Below, piece after piece: positions 4,490-6,487 of a stretch of 6,487 nucleotides of DNA. Origin of the DNA: Planctomycetota bacterium (lineage in GTDB: Bacteria; Planctomycetota; Phycisphaerae; UBA1845; Fen-1342). The notes beneath the pieces were generated by a model. That model saw only the letters and a list, made by a program, of their open reading frames with translations, had not been told where the DNA came from and ran no database searches. The position numbers were made by a program, and so were the translations under genes. The stretch covers positions 1 through 6,487 of the forward strand of contig JAUWXH010000125.1 of NCBI GenBank assembly GCA_030616465.1. The letters run 5' to 3'. How positions within the stretch are numbered: the stretch's first letter is position 1; each line of letters starts with the position of its first letter.

Positions 4490-6487
4490 CTACGTTCCGC
4501 AGCCCCAGTCGCCCAGCAGGATGCCCAGGTCGCCGTGACCTACGTGGCCATTGCCATCGAGGTCGGCATCGGGGTTCCAGTGCGGGTCGCCCGGCTGCGA
4601 ACCCCAGGCGCCGAGCAGGGCCCCCAGGTCGGCGTGGTCGGTGTCACCGTCGCAGTCGATGTCGCCGGAACACTGGCCCCAGCGGGCCCAGTAAGCGGAA
4701 GCGTGCTCGCCCGCGATGGTGAAGTCGCCCCCGCCGATCAGCTCGTCGTCGTAGATGGCCAGGGCATACGAGCCCGGCCAATCGCCAAACCCACCGGCCA
4801 TCCCGCTGCCCAGCGGCGACCAGGTCGTGCCGTCCCAGCGAGCGATGTGGTTGGCCTCCGTGCCACCGGCAGTATCGAAGGTGCCCCCGGCGATCAGCTC
4901 GTCGTTGTAGACGGTCAGGGCACGCACCGGGATGTAGATGTAGCCGGCGCCGCCCATCCCGCTGCCCAGCGCCGACCAGGTAGTGCCGTCCCAGCGGGCG
5001 ATGTGGTTGGCCTCCGTCCCGCCCGCGGTGGTGAACTCGCCGCCGGCGATCAGCTCGCCGTTGTACACGGTCAGCGCGTGCACCTGGGTCATCTGGGGAT
5101 GGGTGCCCATTCCGCTGCCGAGCGGCGACCACGTGCTGCCGTCCCAGCGCGCGATGTAGCGCACTTCTACGTCCCCGGCGTAGGAGAACCGCCCCCCGGC
5201 GATCAGCTCGCCGTTGTAGACCGTCAGGGCATGCACGTAGTAGCTCATCCCGTCGCCTAACGGCGACCAGGTGGAGCCGTCCCAGCGGGCGATGTAGTTG
5301 GTCCCCGTCCCGCCCGCGGTGGTGAACCGGCCGCCGGCGATCAGCTCGCCGTTGTAGACGGTCAGGGCGTCCACATATGGGTTAAAGGGACCCCACATCC
5401 CGTCGCCCAGCGGCGCCCAAGTGGTGCCGTCCCAGCGGGCGATGCAGTTGGCCTCCGTCCCGGCCGCGATTACGAAGTCGCCCCCAGCGATCAAGTCGCC
5501 GTTGCAGACGGTGAGGGCAAAGACAGCCGGTGGCTCCCCCCAGTAGTCTTCCCACGACCCGCTGCCCAGCGGCGACCAGGTGGCACCGTCCCAGCGGGCA
5601 GTGGCGCTGGCCAGCGCCCCGCCCGCGGTGTTGAACCCGCCTCCGGCGATCAGCTCGCCGTCGTAGACCGTCAGGGCACGCACGCTGGCGTTAACCCCGC
5701 TCATCCCGCTGGCCAACGTCGACCAGGTGCTGCCGTCCCAGCGGGCGACGTGGTTGGCCGCCGTCCCGCCAGCGGTGGTGAACTTGCCCCCGGCGATCAG
5801 CTCGCCGTTGTAGACGGTCAGGGCGTTCACGTACGGCCGGTTGACGCCCAGCCCGCTGCCCAGCGGCGCCCAGGTGACGCCGTCCCAGCGGGCGATATGG
5901 TTGGCCCAACACCCGCCGGCGACGGTGAAATGCCCCCCGACGATCAGGTCGGCGCTGTAGACCGCGAGGGCGCCCACGCCGCCCCAAGAGGGTAGGCTGT
6001 ACAGCCCGGTGCCCAGCGGCGACCAGGTGGCGCCGTCCCAGCGGGCGATATTGTTGACCTGCGTCCCGCCGGCGGTGGCGAAGTAGCCCCCGGCGATCAG
6101 CTCGGCGTTGTAGACGCTCAGGGCGCGCACCCTGCCGTTGATCCCACTGCCCAGCGGCCCCCAGGTGGTGCCGTCCCAGCGGGCGATGTGGTTGGCCGCC
6201 GTCCCGCCGGCGTTGGTGAAATCGCCGCCGGCGATCAGCTCGCCGTTGTAGATGCCCAAGGCCCTTACACCCCCGTTCATCCCGCTGCCCAGCGGCGACC
6301 AGCTTCCCGGCGCGCCGGGATCCCAGCGGGCGATGAAGTTGGCCGGCATCCCGCCCGCGAAGGCGAAATCGCCCGCGGCGATCAGCTCGCCGTTGTAGAC
6401 GGTCACGGCACGCACGAGTCCGTTCATCCCGCTGCCCAGCGCCGACCAGGTGGTGCCGTCCCAGCGGGCGATGCGGTTGGCCGGCGC
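4490..6487 (-). CDS. Secreted beta-propeller-like repeat protein with dockerin-like C-terminus (3' part)
   Basis: The reading frame is open to the window edge, so 665 residues of the 3' part are visible; the Met at 6427 lies inside a repeat and is not the start. Residues 27-605 form 12 tandem units of 46 to 53 residues (the last one shortened), preceded by part of another. The consensus is ALTVYNGELIAGG-F-TAGG, then NHIARWDG-TWSPLGSGM and a variable loop. Each unit looks able to form a four-stranded propeller blade, as in kelch-like or delta-60-type proteins. Residues 606-665 carry two 12-residue calcium-binding loops, DIDCDGDTDHAD (609-620) and DLDGNGHVGHGD (642-653), each followed by a Leu-rich helix and Trp-Gly, as in dockerin-like tails of planctomycetal exported proteins. 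The N-terminus, and any signal peptide, lies outside. It is probably extracellular or surface-bound; ligand and partner are unknown. The stop is TAG. Confidence 0.9.
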   Translation of the reverse strand, partial: APANRIARWDGTTWSALGSGMNGLVRAVTVYNGELIAAGDFAFAGGMPANFIARWDPGAPGSWSPLGSGMNGGVRALGIYNGELIAGGDFTNAGGTAANHIARWDGTTWGPLGSGINGRVRALSVYNAELIAGGYFATAGGTQVNNIARWDGATWSPLGTGLYSLPSWGGVGALAVYSADLIVGGHFTVAGGCWANHIARWDGVTWAPLGSGLGVNRPYVNALTVYNGELIAGGKFTTAGGTAANHVARWDGSTWSTLASGMSGVNASVRALTVYDGELIAGGGFNTAGGALASATARWDGATWSPLGSGSWEDYWGEPPAVFALTVCNGDLIAGGDFVIAAGTEANCIARWDGTTWAPLGDGMWGPFNPYVDALTVYNGELIAGGRFTTAGGTGTNYIARWDGSTWSPLGDGMSYYVHALTVYNGELIAGGRFSYAGDVEVRYIARWDGSTWSPLGSGMGTHPQMTQVHALTVYNGELIAGGEFTTAGGTEANHIARWDGTTWSALGSGMGGAGYIYIPVRALTVYNDELIAGGTFDTAGGTEANHIARWDGTTWSPLGSGMAGGFGDWPGSYALAIYDDELIGGGDFTIAGEHASAYWARWGQCSGDIDCDGDTDHADLGALLGAWGSQPGDPHWNPDADLDGNGHVGHGDLGILLGDWGCGT
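4673..6487 (-). repeat. Coding tandem repeat array, period 138-159 bp
   Basis: Twelve units recur with the anchor encoding 'ELIAGG' or a close variant. On the plus strand the anchor (gatca-gtc or gatcagctc) begins near 4736, 4892, 5048, 5201, 5339, 5489, 5648, 5795, 5942, 6095, 6233 and 6380. Spacing is always a multiple of three (138 to 159 bp), so the frame is kept. The blade core is strongly conserved even at DNA level, while the bases between the 'GSGM' and 'ALTVY' codons vary in length and sequence. Unit 9 (residues 420-470) and unit 12 (575-605) are the most diverged. The array continues past the window end. Confidence 0.93.

Noticed and set aside
4269..4490. 73-codon minus-strand frame whose GTG overlaps the TAG of the repeat-protein gene
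   Set aside because: There is no ribosome binding site, the product is Arg-rich and low-complexity, and the frame runs across the putative sulfatase promoter. It looks like chance.
3747..4538. Plus-strand open frame spanning the sulfatase 5' end and the following gap
   Set aside because: It covers a strongly supported sulfatase domain on the other strand, has no recognisable domain, and changes in character where it leaves the gene.
4478..5260. Plus-strand frame with repeated 'GDQL-VVDGQG' translation
   Set aside because: This is the antisense reading of the repeat array, so it inherits the periodicity. The minus-strand frame continues through the whole array with blade-like units and ends in a calcium-binding tail.
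1..6487. A four-gene operon or a defence or secretion system
   Set aside because: The genes share direction only. The gaps are about 210 to 285 bp with separate ribosome binding sites and hairpins or repeats between them, and no functional link is visible in the products.

Overview
The window is GC-rich DNA with four protein-coding genes, all on the minus strand, separated by gaps of about 210 to 285 bp. It most likely comes from an uncultured member of the Planctomycetota, perhaps Phycisphaerae-like. The clues are a large secreted protein of repeated 'GELIAGG-F-TAGG ... IARWDG-TW-PLGSGM' units ending in a dockerin-like calcium-binding tail with a terminal 'GDWGCGT', an N-terminally anchored sulfatase-fold protein ending in 'LRSLGYVD', and intergenic interspersed repeats of kinds common in such genomes. 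The assignment rests on style and memory of these families, not on a marker gene.

In transcription order (right to left): (1) 6487-4490, the 3' part of a repeat protein, with 12 units visible plus part of another and its N-terminus outside the window; (2) 4232-2727, a membrane-anchored alkaline-phosphatase-superfamily (sulfatase) protein with Thr where classical sulfatases carry the formylglycine Cys; (3) 2516-1977, a small FMN-dependent nitroreductase-family protein; (4) 1692-241, a secreted protein of unknown function with a clear signal peptide and a GTG start.

The genes are co-directional, but the gaps are wide. Genes 2, 3 and 4 each have a ribosome binding site, and genes 2 and 3 each have a TATACT-like -10 box about 25 to 45 bp upstream of the start. 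I therefore read them as separate units, not one operon, and see no shared pathway beyond three of the four products being exported or membrane-anchored.

The intergenic DNA carries a nested inverted repeat (1825-1928), a tandem pair of identical GC hairpins next to an interspersed tag (97-188), another hairpin (26-43), and two consecutive hairpins behind the sulfatase gene (2653-2696). The gap 4233-4489 holds a putative promoter and one small hairpin, with no convincing gene. I found no tRNA, rRNA, CRISPR array, transposase or phage gene. Long plus-strand open frames exist, but they mirror the minus-strand genes. I do not see a clear new multi-gene system here. The most notable items are the Thr-type sulfatase site, the multi-propeller repeat protein with variable loops, and the intergenic repeats.
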